Shown in pieces: positions 1 through 6,068 of a stretch of DNA of 15,886 nucleotides. The notes under the pieces were generated by a model that did not search any database, was not told the DNA's origin, and worked only from the letters and a program-made list of their open reading frames with translations. Positions within the stretch are counted from its first letter, which is position 1; every line of letters begins with the position of its first letter. This DNA comes from an uncultured Eggerthellaceae bacterium (GTDB lineage: Bacteria; Actinomycetota; Coriobacteriia; Coriobacteriales; Eggerthellaceae): contig CAJUSL010000034.1 in NCBI GenBank assembly GCA_910589135.1, forward strand, positions 1 to 15,886, written 5' to 3'. Both the position numbers and the translations under genes were made by a program.

Positions 1-55
1 CGATATGGCTGGCATCAATGAACTCGCCAAGTTGCTAGGTGGTGAGCTTCGATGA
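1..55 (+). CDS. hsdM: Type I restriction-modification methyltransferase subunit, 3' end only
   Basis: Only the last 17 codons are visible, read from base 2, ending in LAKLLGGELR and a TGA at 53-55. The stop overlaps the ATG of the following hsdS gene in an ATGA arrangement, which is typical of translationally coupled hsdM-hsdS pairs. HsdM is the adenine-N6 methylase subunit of type I systems and needs HsdS to recognise its site. The identity rests on position, on the overlap with hsdS and on an LxGGE-like C-terminus. No catalytic motif is in the window, so the call is an inference from context. Confidence 0.6.
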   Translation, partial: DMAGINELAKLLGGELR

Positions 56-609
56 GCCGCATTCCTGCCATCAGATTCAAAGGATTCACGGACCCTTGGG
101 AACAGCGTAAGCTGGGGGACATCTACACAACTGCTGGTTCAGGCGGGACACCCTTGTCTTCGAATCAGGATTACTACAATGGGGTAATACCATTTTTGGG
201 CATAGCAGACATTCAGCATAGAGATATATGTGCAACCGAGAAGACAATCACCCAAGCTGGGTTAGATAACAGTGCAGCATGGCTTGTTCCTTCAGGGGCG
301 ATAAGTCTCGCAATGTATGCGAGCGTAGGAAAAGTCGGGATACTCGGGCAAGAGACAGCGACCAGTCAAGCTTTTTTCAATATGGTCTTCGGAGATGACG
401 AACGCCGGGACTTCATCTTTACAAGACTCGAGAAAGCGAATTCTGATAATGAGTGGGAGAGGGTAATATCAACCGGAACTCAGCGGAACCTTAATGCTGA
501 AAAGGTTAAGGGATTCGAGATAGCTGTTCCAGGCATCTCCGAGATGAGAACGATTGGCTCCTTCTTCCGTGAGCTCGACTCCCTCATCACCCTTCATCAG
601 CGTAAGTAA
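52..609 (+). CDS. hsdS: Type I restriction specificity subunit, half-length (one target-recognition domain)
   Basis: This 185-residue protein carries one HsdS target-recognition domain, which sets the DNA sequence recognised by the type I enzyme. It opens with the familiar IPAIRFKGFTDPWEQRKLGD segment and ends with the central conserved helix region FFRELDSLITLHQRK. Full-length S subunits are about 380-420 residues with two such domains, so this gene stops exactly at the boundary where a second half would begin (stop TAA 607-609). Half-subunits can work as homodimers in known truncated systems, so it may still be functional. The start overlaps the hsdM stop (ATGA), with a weak GGTGAG at 41-46. 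Base composition is A/T-richer than the genes after 2.7 kb, as expected for transferred specificity genes. The neighbouring recombinase suggests it was once, or still is, shuffled. Confidence 0.88.
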   Translation: MSRIPAIRFKGFTDPWEQRKLGDIYTTAGSGGTPLSSNQDYYNGVIPFLGIADIQHRDICATEKTITQAGLDNSAAWLVPSGAISLAMYASVGKVGILGQETATSQAFFNMVFGDDERRDFIFTRLEKANSDNEWERVISTGTQRNLNAEKVKGFEIAVPGISEMRTIGSFFRELDSLITLHQRK

Positions 610-632
610 AATGTGTTCGATTTTCCGATGGT

Positions 633-651
633 CCTTCATTAGCGCGGATCG
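633..651. repeat. Left copy of 19-bp perfect inverted repeat flanking the recombinase
   Basis: CCTTCATTAGCGCGGATCG here is exactly the reverse complement of 1618-1636. It ends 6 bases before the recombinase stop codon. Its first 12 bases match, with one change, the CCTTCATCAGCG that encodes LHQR at the end of hsdS (591-602). It is a likely recombinase binding/crossover site. Confidence 0.85.
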
Positions 652-657
652 TGGGTG

Positions 658-1584
658 TTAAGCGAGGGCGGAAAGGGACCGCATTACGAGGTCGATATCC
701 TGGTTTTCGAGCTCTTGGATTACGTGAAGATATGTCTTCTGCGTTGTGGTCATGCTGGCATGGCCGAGTCTTCGTGCGACGCTGGCGATAGAGACGCCGG
801 CGAACAGCAGAATCGAAGCATGGGTGTGCCGCAATCCGTGAATCGAGATAACGGGGATTCCGGCTTGCTGGCACCTGCGTGCCAGGACGCCGTTCACTGT
901 GGAGTTGTACACTTTCCCGCAGGCGAACAGCGAGGAGGTTTTCGGCGCATTCCGCATGAGCTCGGAGAACTGGATAACGAGCTGCCAATCAAGAGGGACT
1001 TTCCTCACCGACGACGCATTCTTTGTCGGGGTGAACCCGCCTTCTCCTTTATAATCCCAGGTTTTGCTCACGGTCAGCATTTGGCGCGAGAAGTCGAAAT
1101 CGCTTGGCGTGAGCGCGAGCGCCTCGGAAAACCGCAAACCAGTTTTTGCGATAAGCAAGATAAGCCAGTCCCAGTTGATGGTCTCGCCTAGCTCGAGTAC
1201 CTCGAGAAGCTTGTGGAGTTCAAACTGGTTGAGGTATTTCGGTTTCTTGGCACGCGGCGCCTTCCCTTTTATGATTGCCTTTCGTGTCGGATCCTTGGCA
1301 ATCAGTCCGTCGTCGACGGCATCCAGGATGGCTCCCTTCAGCTGATGATGGAAATCCATGGTCGTTTGCCGTTCGTGGGCAACCGCGTACTCGTTTATCA
1401 GCTGCTGGTACGCGTTGCGGTCTAGGTCGCACAAGCGCAGATCGGGGGCCAGCTTTCTGAGCCAGGTTTGCGTCAGGCGGTATTTCTTCATGGTCACATC
1501 ACGAATGGCCCCCTCCTTGTAGAGCCGAATCCAGTCCGAGTAATAGTCGCAGAACAGCAGCGAATCATTGCCCTTTGGTTGCAT
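658..1584 (-). CDS. Tyrosine recombinase/integrase, probably acting on the hsdS locus
   Basis: A 308-residue site-specific recombinase of the phage-integrase family. An N-terminal SAM-like core-binding domain spans roughly residues 10-100 and the catalytic domain roughly 115-305. All active-site residues are present: Arg151 (TGLRFSEA), Lys188 (TPTKNASSVRKV), His249 and Arg252 (HGLRHTHAS), His275 (RLGHAS) and nucleophile Tyr285 (KTYLHV). The start at 1584 is preferred because AGGAGG lies 6 bases upstream. The alternative ATG at 1590 directly abuts that ribosome site and would add two residues. It sits opposite to hsdS, right after it, and is flanked by perfect 19-bp inverted repeats. Recombinases in this position are known to invert hsdS halves in other bacteria. 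Its role here is inferred from position and sites. It looks intact. Confidence 0.93.
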   Translation of the reverse strand: MQPKGNDSLLFCDYYSDWIRLYKEGAIRDVTMKKYRLTQTWLRKLAPDLRLCDLDRNAYQQLINEYAVAHERQTTMDFHHQLKGAILDAVDDGLIAKDPTRKAIIKGKAPRAKKPKYLNQFELHKLLEVLELGETINWDWLILLIAKTGLRFSEALALTPSDFDFSRQMLTVSKTWDYKGEGGFTPTKNASSVRKVPLDWQLVIQFSELMRNAPKTSSLFACGKVYNSTVNGVLARRCQQAGIPVISIHGLRHTHASILLFAGVSIASVARRLGHASMTTTQKTYLHVIQELENQDIDLVMRSLSALA

Positions 1585-1617
1585 CTTCATCCTCCTTGGT
1601 CGTTTAGAGAGCGTTTG

Positions 1618-1636
1618 CGATCCGCGCTAATGAAGG
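1618..1636. repeat. Right copy of 19-bp perfect inverted repeat flanking the recombinase
   Basis: CGATCCGCGCTAATGAAGG is the exact reverse complement of 633-651. It lies 33 bases upstream of the recombinase start codon. The identity does not continue outward or inward beyond 19 bp, so this is a discrete site rather than the edge of a long duplication. Confidence 0.85.
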
Positions 1637-1764
1637 TGAGGGCAGACTGACGAGCCTTTCCGGCGGCTAAGGTGGATACAGGAGTCGCTTATAGCGTAGC
1701 ACCATGTCGAAGGCCAGGCTGGCGAGTTGCTTGACTGCAGTTTCGTGTGCTTTCGCGTCCAAGT

Positions 1765-1770
1765 TATAAT
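1765..1770 (+). promoter_or_regulatory. Probable -10 box for mrr
   Basis: A perfect TATAAT lies 28 bases upstream of the mrr start codon. No convincing -35 is visible at 16-18 bases upstream (TTCGTG at 1742-1747 is poor). This suggests that mrr is transcribed separately from the convergent hsd and divergent recombinase genes. Confidence 0.45.
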
Positions 1771-1798
1771 TCTTCGTAGACCAAGAGAAGGAGTCGCA

Positions 1799-2728
1799 AT
1801 GGCGGTGCCTAAGTACGACGATATGATGCTTCCGGTGCTCATCTGCCTGAGCGAGAAGCCGGAAGGCGAGACGGCGACACCTAAAGAGCTCAGAGATTTT
1901 GCAGCAGAATATTGGAAGCTGACCGATGAGCAGAAGGCTGAGACGATTCCAAGCGGCTTTGCGCGCTATATGAACAACGTGCAATGGGCCTGCACGTACT
2001 TAAAGCAGGCCGGATGCATCACGTCGCCTAAGCGTGCGGCGTTCCAGATTGCACAGCGGGGTCGGGACCTGCTCGCATCCGGGATAAGGAAAATCACCCA
2101 GAAGGACCTCTCCGCTTATCCAGAGTTCCAAGAGTTTCAGCGCCGGACGCGAAAGCCCAAGCAGGTAGAGAGCTTGACAGCCCAGGAACCCGACTCGCAT
2201 AGCGATTCCCCGGAGGATGCAATCGAAGCCGCGTTCAACAGCATAGACAGCGCTCTAGTAACCGACCTTCTTGAGGCTATCATGCAGCAGACGCCAGAGT
2301 TCTTTGAGCGTCTTGTGGTCGAGTTGTTGCTGGCGATGGGCTATGGCGACTCCCTTGAAGAGTCTGGGCATGTAACGCCTTTGTCCAACGACGGTGGCAT
2401 CGATGGCGTCATCCGGGAGGACAAGCTTGGTTTTGACAGCATCTACATCCAGGCAAAACGGTGGGCTCTCGATGCGTCGATAAGTCGTCCCGAGGTGCAG
2501 TCCTTCGTTGGCGCACTTACCGGGACGGGGGCAACGAAGGGCCTTTTCATCACGACGGCTCGCTTTTCGAAGGGTGCGCAGGAATTTGCCAATGCGCAGC
2601 ATACGGTGAAGCTTGTCCTGGTTGACGGCGACCAGCTTGCGCGCTTGATGATTGCGCATAATGTCGGCGTTTCCGTCAGGCGGACGTATGAAATCAAGAG
2701 TCTTGACCGAGATTATTTCGATTTGTGA
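1799..2728 (+). CDS. mrr: Mrr-type restriction endonuclease (type IV, modification-dependent)
   Basis: A 309-residue protein with the two-part Mrr architecture. The N-terminal winged-helix-like Mrr_N domain (about residues 8-95) includes the FARYMNNVQWACTYLKQAG segment, and the C-terminal Mrr catalytic domain (about 165-295) is a PD-(D/E)xK-type nuclease. Visible catalytic elements are the FFERLVVELL helix (Glu170/Glu175), GGIDGVI with Asp202, and the Q-x-K strand IQAKRW (Gln218, Lys220). Mrr enzymes cut DNA carrying foreign methylation, adenine or cytosine depending on the member. The start at 1799 has AAGGAG at 1788-1793 with 5-base spacing; the in-frame ATG at 1727 has no ribosome site and precedes the TATAAT. 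It closes the A/T-richer island with hsdMS and the recombinase. Confidence 0.93.
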   Translation: MAVPKYDDMMLPVLICLSEKPEGETATPKELRDFAAEYWKLTDEQKAETIPSGFARYMNNVQWACTYLKQAGCITSPKRAAFQIAQRGRDLLASGIRKITQKDLSAYPEFQEFQRRTRKPKQVESLTAQEPDSHSDSPEDAIEAAFNSIDSALVTDLLEAIMQQTPEFFERLVVELLLAMGYGDSLEESGHVTPLSNDGGIDGVIREDKLGFDSIYIQAKRWALDASISRPEVQSFVGALTGTGATKGLFITTARFSKGAQEFANAQHTVKLVLVDGDQLARLMIAHNVGVSVRRTYEIKSLDRDYFDL

Positions 2729-2730
2729 GG

Positions 2731-2745
2731 TCGGCTGCTTGCCGA
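2731..2745 (+). terminator. Weak hairpin after mrr, between convergent genes
   Basis: TCGGC, loop TGCTT, then GCCGA forms a 5-bp stem directly after the mrr stop. It is followed by a T-biased but interrupted run. It sits in the 36-base gap between mrr and the convergent nitroreductase gene. Short stem and no clean T-tract, so only a possible terminator. Confidence 0.35.
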
Positions 2746-2764
2746 TGTGTTCTCCGATTCTTTC

Positions 2765-3679
2765 CTAAAACCGCTCCTCGTGCACTTTCGTCAGGAGAGC
2801 GTCGTCGAAATCGCGGTGCTCGGGTTGCTCTGCGGGCATGCCGAGCGAGAGGATGGCTTCTAGCTGCCACGGCTCGGGGACGCCAAGCAGCTCGGCAACG
2901 AAGTCCTGGGTCGAGCGGCCGTCGGCGGCTGTGCGCATGCGGCCCTGGACCCAGCAGCTTCCTACGCCCGAAGCGGACGCTTCCAAGTGCATGTTCGCCA
3001 TGACGATGGAGCAGTCCTCGATCCAGGTGTCGGCGACCTCGGGGTTGCCCAGCACCACGATGGCGGCATCGGCGCCAGCCAGCATGGCCGCGCCCGAGTC
3101 GCGGCATTCAGCGAGTTTTTCCAGCGTATCGCGGTCGCGTACGACGACGAACTCCCAAGGCCGACGCTTGCGTCCCGACGCAGAAAGCAGGCCGGCGTGC
3201 ACGATGCGGTCCAACAGCTCCTGCGGCACGGGCTCGCCCGAATACTTCCGTACGCTGCGCCGGGCCGTCAGGGCTGCCAGCACGTCCACGCCGGGTTGCG
3301 GCGCGAACTCGGCCTTCTCGGGTAGAATCTCGAGCCAGCACCCGTCGGGGTCCTCGATGAAGTAGAGCCCCATGGCCTCGTTCTCATGGCAGATGCAGCC
3401 CATCTGCTCGTGCAGCGCATGGGCGGCGTCGAAGTCGGGCACGGTGAACGCGAGGTGCGAGTCGCGGCCGCCGTTGTCGTAGGGCTCGGTGCACCCGCGA
3501 TTCCATGTGAGTTCCAGCTGGAACCCGGACCCTTCGCTTCCGATGAACGCGTTGACCCACGAGCCGTCTTCGGGTCCCATGCGGCGGATCTCGGTCATGC
3601 CGAGCGCCTGCTCGTAGAAGTCGAGCGACTTCTGCAGGTCGAGCACGTGCAGGCAGCGGTGGATGGCTTTGCTTTCCAT
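2765..3679 (-). CDS. Fusion protein: glyoxalase-fold (VOC) domain followed by nitroreductase domain
   Basis: A 304-residue fusion. Residues 4-121 form a vicinal-oxygen-chelate domain with the four positions of the glyoxalase I metal site: His7 (AIHRCLHV), Glu56 (FQLEL), His75 (DSHLAFTV) and Glu117 (CWLEIL). Residues about 131-304 form a flavin-dependent nitroreductase-like domain starting at ALTARRSVRKYSGEPVP, the usual FMN-phosphate-binding entry, with GRKRRPWEFVVV and GVGSCWVQ further on. Glyoxalase I isomerises the methylglyoxal-thiol adduct, and nitroreductases reduce nitro or quinone compounds with NAD(P)H. Which substrates the fusion uses cannot be told. The start at 3679 is chosen for AAGGAG with 6-base spacing; an upstream in-frame ATG at 3718 would add 13 residues without a ribosome site. 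It is transcribed convergently to mrr and divergently from thpR. Confidence 0.9.
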   Translation of the reverse strand: MESKAIHRCLHVLDLQKSLDFYEQALGMTEIRRMGPEDGSWVNAFIGSEGSGFQLELTWNRGCTEPYDNGGRDSHLAFTVPDFDAAHALHEQMGCICHENEAMGLYFIEDPDGCWLEILPEKAEFAPQPGVDVLAALTARRSVRKYSGEPVPQELLDRIVHAGLLSASGRKRRPWEFVVVRDRDTLEKLAECRDSGAAMLAGADAAIVVLGNPEVADTWIEDCSIVMANMHLEASASGVGSCWVQGRMRTAADGRSTQDFVAELLGVPEPWQLEAILSLGMPAEQPEHRDFDDALLTKVHEERF

Positions 3680-3856
3680 GGCGGTCTCCTTCAGCTTGGG
3701 CTGCGGCTTTTTCTGCAAGCCTAGCAGAACCGGGTGGCGCGCGAGGCTTAGAATGGATCAGTAAACAGGATGCAAGTGCTTGGGCTTGTTGGGCCGGGCT
3801 GGCTGATGTAAGCCGGCGTGGCTTTCGGGTCACCTGCAAAGGAGTGTCGCCACGCC

Positions 3857-4396
3857 ATGAGGGCATTCATCGCGCTGGAGCTGCCGGAGGGATTCGTCGA
3901 GGACGTCGCCGCCATGGCGCGCGTACTGGGTGCGGCGGTTGAGGGGCGCTTCGTGGCGCGGCAGAACTACCACGTGACGCTGGCGTTCCTGGGCGACATC
4001 GGCGAAGCCCAGGCGCGGGAGGCCATGGACGCCATGGACGAGGCCTGCGCCGATGCAGTCGAGGTGCCTCTGCGTCCCGACGGCCTCGGCAAGTTCGGGC
4101 GCGCGTCGGACGCCACGCTTTGGATGGGCCTGGCGCCTGCACCGGAGCTGACCAGCCTCGCCGACCGCCTGCGCGAGGCGCTGGGGTCGCGCGGCGTGCC
4201 GTTCGACGACAAGCCGTTCCTCCCGCACATCACGCTGGCGCGTCGCGTTCGGCTACCCAAGGGCCCGCTGCCGGAGCTTGCGTTCCCATTGCCCAGCGCT
4301 GCCGCTCGCGTCACGCTGTTCAGGTCGACGCTGGGCCGTGATGGTGCGCAGTACAAGCCTCTGTATGCCGCGGAGCTGCCGGATGACGGCGTTTAG
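3857..4396 (+). CDS. thpR: RNA 2',3'-cyclic phosphodiesterase (2'-5' RNA ligase family)
   Basis: A 179-residue member of the 2H phosphoesterase family, close to the family's usual 180-190 residues. The two hallmark HxTx motifs are present: HVTL at 39-42 (QNYHVTLAFLGD) and HITL at 124-127 (LPHITLARRV). The N-terminus MRAFIALELPE is typical and fixes the start. The ribosome site AAAGGAG at 3838-3844 is unusually far (12 bases) from this ATG. ThpR opens 2',3'-cyclic phosphates on RNA, and the reverse ligation of tRNA halves is seen in vitro. The protein is cytosolic, with no signal sequence. It is divergent from the nitroreductase fusion and convergent with the epimerase gene 17 bases downstream. 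Confidence 0.93.
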   Translation: MRAFIALELPEGFVEDVAAMARVLGAAVEGRFVARQNYHVTLAFLGDIGEAQAREAMDAMDEACADAVEVPLRPDGLGKFGRASDATLWMGLAPAPELTSLADRLREALGSRGVPFDDKPFLPHITLARRVRLPKGPLPELAFPLPSAAARVTLFRSTLGRDGAQYKPLYAAELPDDGV

Positions 4397-4413
4397 CGTA
4401 CCGTTGGGACCTT

Positions 4414-5106
4414 CTAAACCAGCGGTGCAAGCGCAAGCGCGCCAACGTAAGGCTGCGCGGTGGGTGCGAGCAGCCCGACCTTAGGCGCGAGCATGGTGAC
4501 GGTTGCGTCGGCCTCGATGCATTCGCTGGCCGACGTGCCGGTCTGGGCATTAAGGCCGCTCGGGCAATCGGCGGCGACGATGGTCGCGCCGTGGTCGCTC
4601 CTTGCGGCGTTCGCTAGATGAATCCACCAGTTGTATGGTTCGCGCACCTGATCGTGCGCGAAACCTGTGCCCAGAATGGCGTCTACAATCACGGAAGCGC
4701 CTTCTAGTGCTTCGGCTAGCTGCCGCCTGTTCGGCGCCGTCAGCACCTTGAACCCTCCGCATGTGAACGCATCCATCGCGGCAGCACGAGCCGGCTCGGC
4801 GTTTAGTTCTGCAGGTGCGGTTTTGGTCACGAGAATCACGTCGCGCCCGGCTTCTGCAAGCTTTGCCGCCGCCACCCAGCCGTCGCCGCCGTTGTTTCCC
4901 GATCCGGCCAGCACGACTACGCGCCCGTCGGGCGTTGCCTTCTCGACCTCTTGTGCCAGCGCGGATCCGGCCCGCGTCATCAATTTCAAAAGGGAAGTGC
5001 CCTCGTTGGCGATGCGCTGTTCGAGCGCCACCACCTCGGCGATGTCGAGCGCGCGAACCTCGCGCTCGGTCCCGTCTATGCATGGCATGGAGGTAAACCG
5101 CTGCAT
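4414..5106 (-). CDS. nnrE: NAD(P)H-hydrate epimerase, stand-alone (YjeF N-terminal domain)
   Basis: A 230-residue YjeF_N-type Rossmann protein. It interconverts the R and S epimers of damaged, hydrated NAD(P)H so that the dehydratase NnrD can restore the cofactor. Visible motifs are GSGNNGGDG at residues 68-76, VDAILGTG at 141-148, and DCPSGLNAQTG starting at Asp180, where the family's catalytic aspartate lies. Many bacteria fuse this domain to the dehydratase; here the gene ends after the epimerase domain and no dehydratase is in the window. The ATG at 5106 is only 3 bases after the PIN toxin stop codon and lacks a well-spaced ribosome site of its own, so translation may be coupled to the toxin gene. 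It would be expressed as the third gene of that operon. Confidence 0.9.
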   Translation of the reverse strand: MQRFTSMPCIDGTEREVRALDIAEVVALEQRIANEGTSLLKLMTRAGSALAQEVEKATPDGRVVVLAGSGNNGGDGWVAAAKLAEAGRDVILVTKTAPAELNAEPARAAAMDAFTCGGFKVLTAPNRRQLAEALEGASVIVDAILGTGFAHDQVREPYNWWIHLANAARSDHGATIVAADCPSGLNAQTGTSASECIEADATVTMLAPKVGLLAPTAQPYVGALALAPLV

Positions 5107-5109
5107 GCG

Positions 5110-5529
5110 CTATGTCAATTCCCCCAATTCGATTTCGCTCACGCAATCGACGCCGTGCTTTTCGCAGAGCTTCATGAGCCTTTTGTCGGTCGTGAACAGC
5201 GTGGCTCCGGTGCGACGCGCAAGCACGAAATAGAACATATCGTAGGGGGAGTGGTCCAGGCGCATACTCTCGCGGAGGACTTCGGCCTGCAGCGGTTCGA
5301 GGGGTTTGAATTCATCGACGAGGTTCAGTCCGGCCTCGACGTAACCTTCCGCCTCCTTTGGGCTTAGCTTTTCAGTCCTTGCCAGCTTTCTGAACACGCT
5401 CACCACTTCGGCCCTCACGAGCTCGCAGCTGATCGCGACCTCGTTCCTCAGTGCCAGGGACTTGAGCGCTTGGCCTTTCTCGGTTTGCCTGACCATCTCG
5501 CATATGGCGCATGCGTCCAAGACTATCAT
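5110..5529 (-). CDS. vapC: PIN-domain toxin (VapC/FitB-like ribonuclease)
   Basis: A 139-residue PIN-domain protein, a normal length for VapC toxins, which cut tRNA or rRNA with Mg2+/Mn2+ in the active site. The four acidic residues are in place: Asp5 (MIVLDACA), Glu41 (LVRAEVVSVF), Asp97 (SPYDMFYFVLA) and Asp115 (LFTTDKRL). The start has AGGAGG 7 bases upstream, inside the end of the antitoxin gene, and the two reading frames overlap by 4 bases (ATGA). That is classic for co-translated antitoxin-toxin pairs. The nnrE start follows 3 bases after the stop. The PIN-domain identity is certain; the RNA target is unknown. Confidence 0.93.
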   Translation of the reverse strand: MIVLDACAICEMVRQTEKGQALKSLALRNEVAISCELVRAEVVSVFRKLARTEKLSPKEAEGYVEAGLNLVDEFKPLEPLQAEVLRESMRLDHSPYDMFYFVLARRTGATLFTTDKRLMKLCEKHGVDCVSEIELGELT

Positions 5530-5852
5530 CGCGCGTCCTCCTCGCGAATTCGACGCAGGAGGTCGGCGCTGTCGGGCGATTTTTTGGAAATCGGGAGGGG
5601 TCGGAGCATGGCGATTCTATCGAAAGCCCTTTGCCTTCTTTCTAGGCAGCATTCTTGGCCCGCTGAGGGCGGTCGGCATGGGCCTTGCACGGTTGCCGCT
5701 TGTTCGGCCGGCGCGGCGACGTTTCGCATACCCAGATACCCTTCGATGATGGTGAGCGCCTGCTGAGAAATGCTCCGGTTCTCCTGCGCAGCGCATTCCC
5801 TCAGCTTGTCGTATACGGCAGTGGGGCAGTCCTTCACCTGCAATGCGGGCAT
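5526..5852 (-). CDS. Ribbon-helix-helix antitoxin partnered with the PIN toxin
   Basis: A 108-residue protein. Residues 1-45 resemble the FitA-like/Arc-type ribbon-helix-helix: a short strand (PALQVKDCP), helix 1 (AVYDKLRECAAQEN) and helix 2 after RSISQQALTIIEGYL. The remaining ~60 residues are low in predicted order and end in SADLLRRIREEDAR, a charged amphipathic tail of the sort that wraps the toxin active site. AAAGGAG with 5-base spacing supports the start at 5852. The stop overlaps the toxin start by 4 bases. It is likely an autorepressor binding the repeated sequence at 5900-5918. It is longer than typical FitA (about 80 residues), with extra sequence between the DNA-binding part and the tail. 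Confidence 0.87.
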   Translation of the reverse strand: MPALQVKDCPTAVYDKLRECAAQENRSISQQALTIIEGYLGMRNVAAPAEQAATVQGPCRPPSAGQECCLERRQRAFDRIAMLRPLPISKKSPDSADLLRRIREEDAR

Positions 5853-5874
5853 GATGGCTCCTTTCGTTCACACC

Positions 5875-5918
5875 ACTATAGCATGCATAACGGATGAAAT
5901 ATGAATGCATTATGAATG
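5875..5918 (-). promoter_or_regulatory. Toxin-antitoxin promoter and likely operator
   Basis: Read on the minus strand, TATAGT (5880-5875) is a good -10 box, placing a start site about 15 bases before the antitoxin ATG. Just upstream, where the -35 should sit, TATGAATG (plus-strand reading) occurs twice, at 5900-5907 and 5911-5918. The copies are offset by exactly 11 bp, one helical turn. Nearby GCATGC and ATGCAT palindromes add to the symmetry. Repeats on one helix face are what ribbon-helix-helix repressors bind. The -35 itself is weak (TTCATA, 19-base spacing). The operator role is inferred. Confidence 0.5.
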
Positions 5919-6029
5919 TGTAGCGAAATAGACAACAGCGGGCGTGCCTTTTGGTAAGGCCGCGTTTGCGCGACACGGGCGTCGCCCCTCCTTGCAATAT
6001 TTTTGTCTGCCGCATCGCGTCGGACGGCT

Positions 6030-6035
6030 AGAATT
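6030..6035 (+). promoter_or_regulatory. Possible -10 box for the PARG-like gene
   Basis: TAGAAT lies 33 bases before the start codon, within CGGCTAGAATTG at 6026-6037. The same 12 bases occur at 8625-8636, where TAGAAT is the -10 of the methyltransferase promoter. A -35 at normal distance is poor (CTGCCG); TTGTCT at 6003-6008 is 21 bases away. The shared extended box is the main support. Confidence 0.45.
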
Positions 6036-6068
6036 GACCAAAAGACACACCGGCCGAAGGAGGTATGC

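Noticed and set aside
655..1191. 178-residue plus-strand frame opposite the recombinase
   Set aside because: It is antisense to an intact tyrosine recombinase with all catalytic residues and has no domain or ribosome site.
1667..1984. 105-residue minus-strand frame whose end (AVKQLASLAFDMVLRYKRLL) looks protein-like
   Set aside because: It runs back over the start of mrr and its TATAAT, and its first half is unlike a real protein. No ribosome site was found. It could be a remnant of an older gene, but support is too thin.
3746..3757. GGCTTAGAATGG as a promoter for thpR
   Set aside because: The -10-like TAGAAT is about 100 bases from the start codon and no -35 fits, so it was noted only in connection with the shared motif.
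5959..6004. GC stem followed at a distance by ATATTTTTG upstream of the PARG-like gene as a terminator
   Set aside because: The stem is only 5 bp and the T-run begins about 20 bases later. No gene upstream on the plus strand needs termination there.
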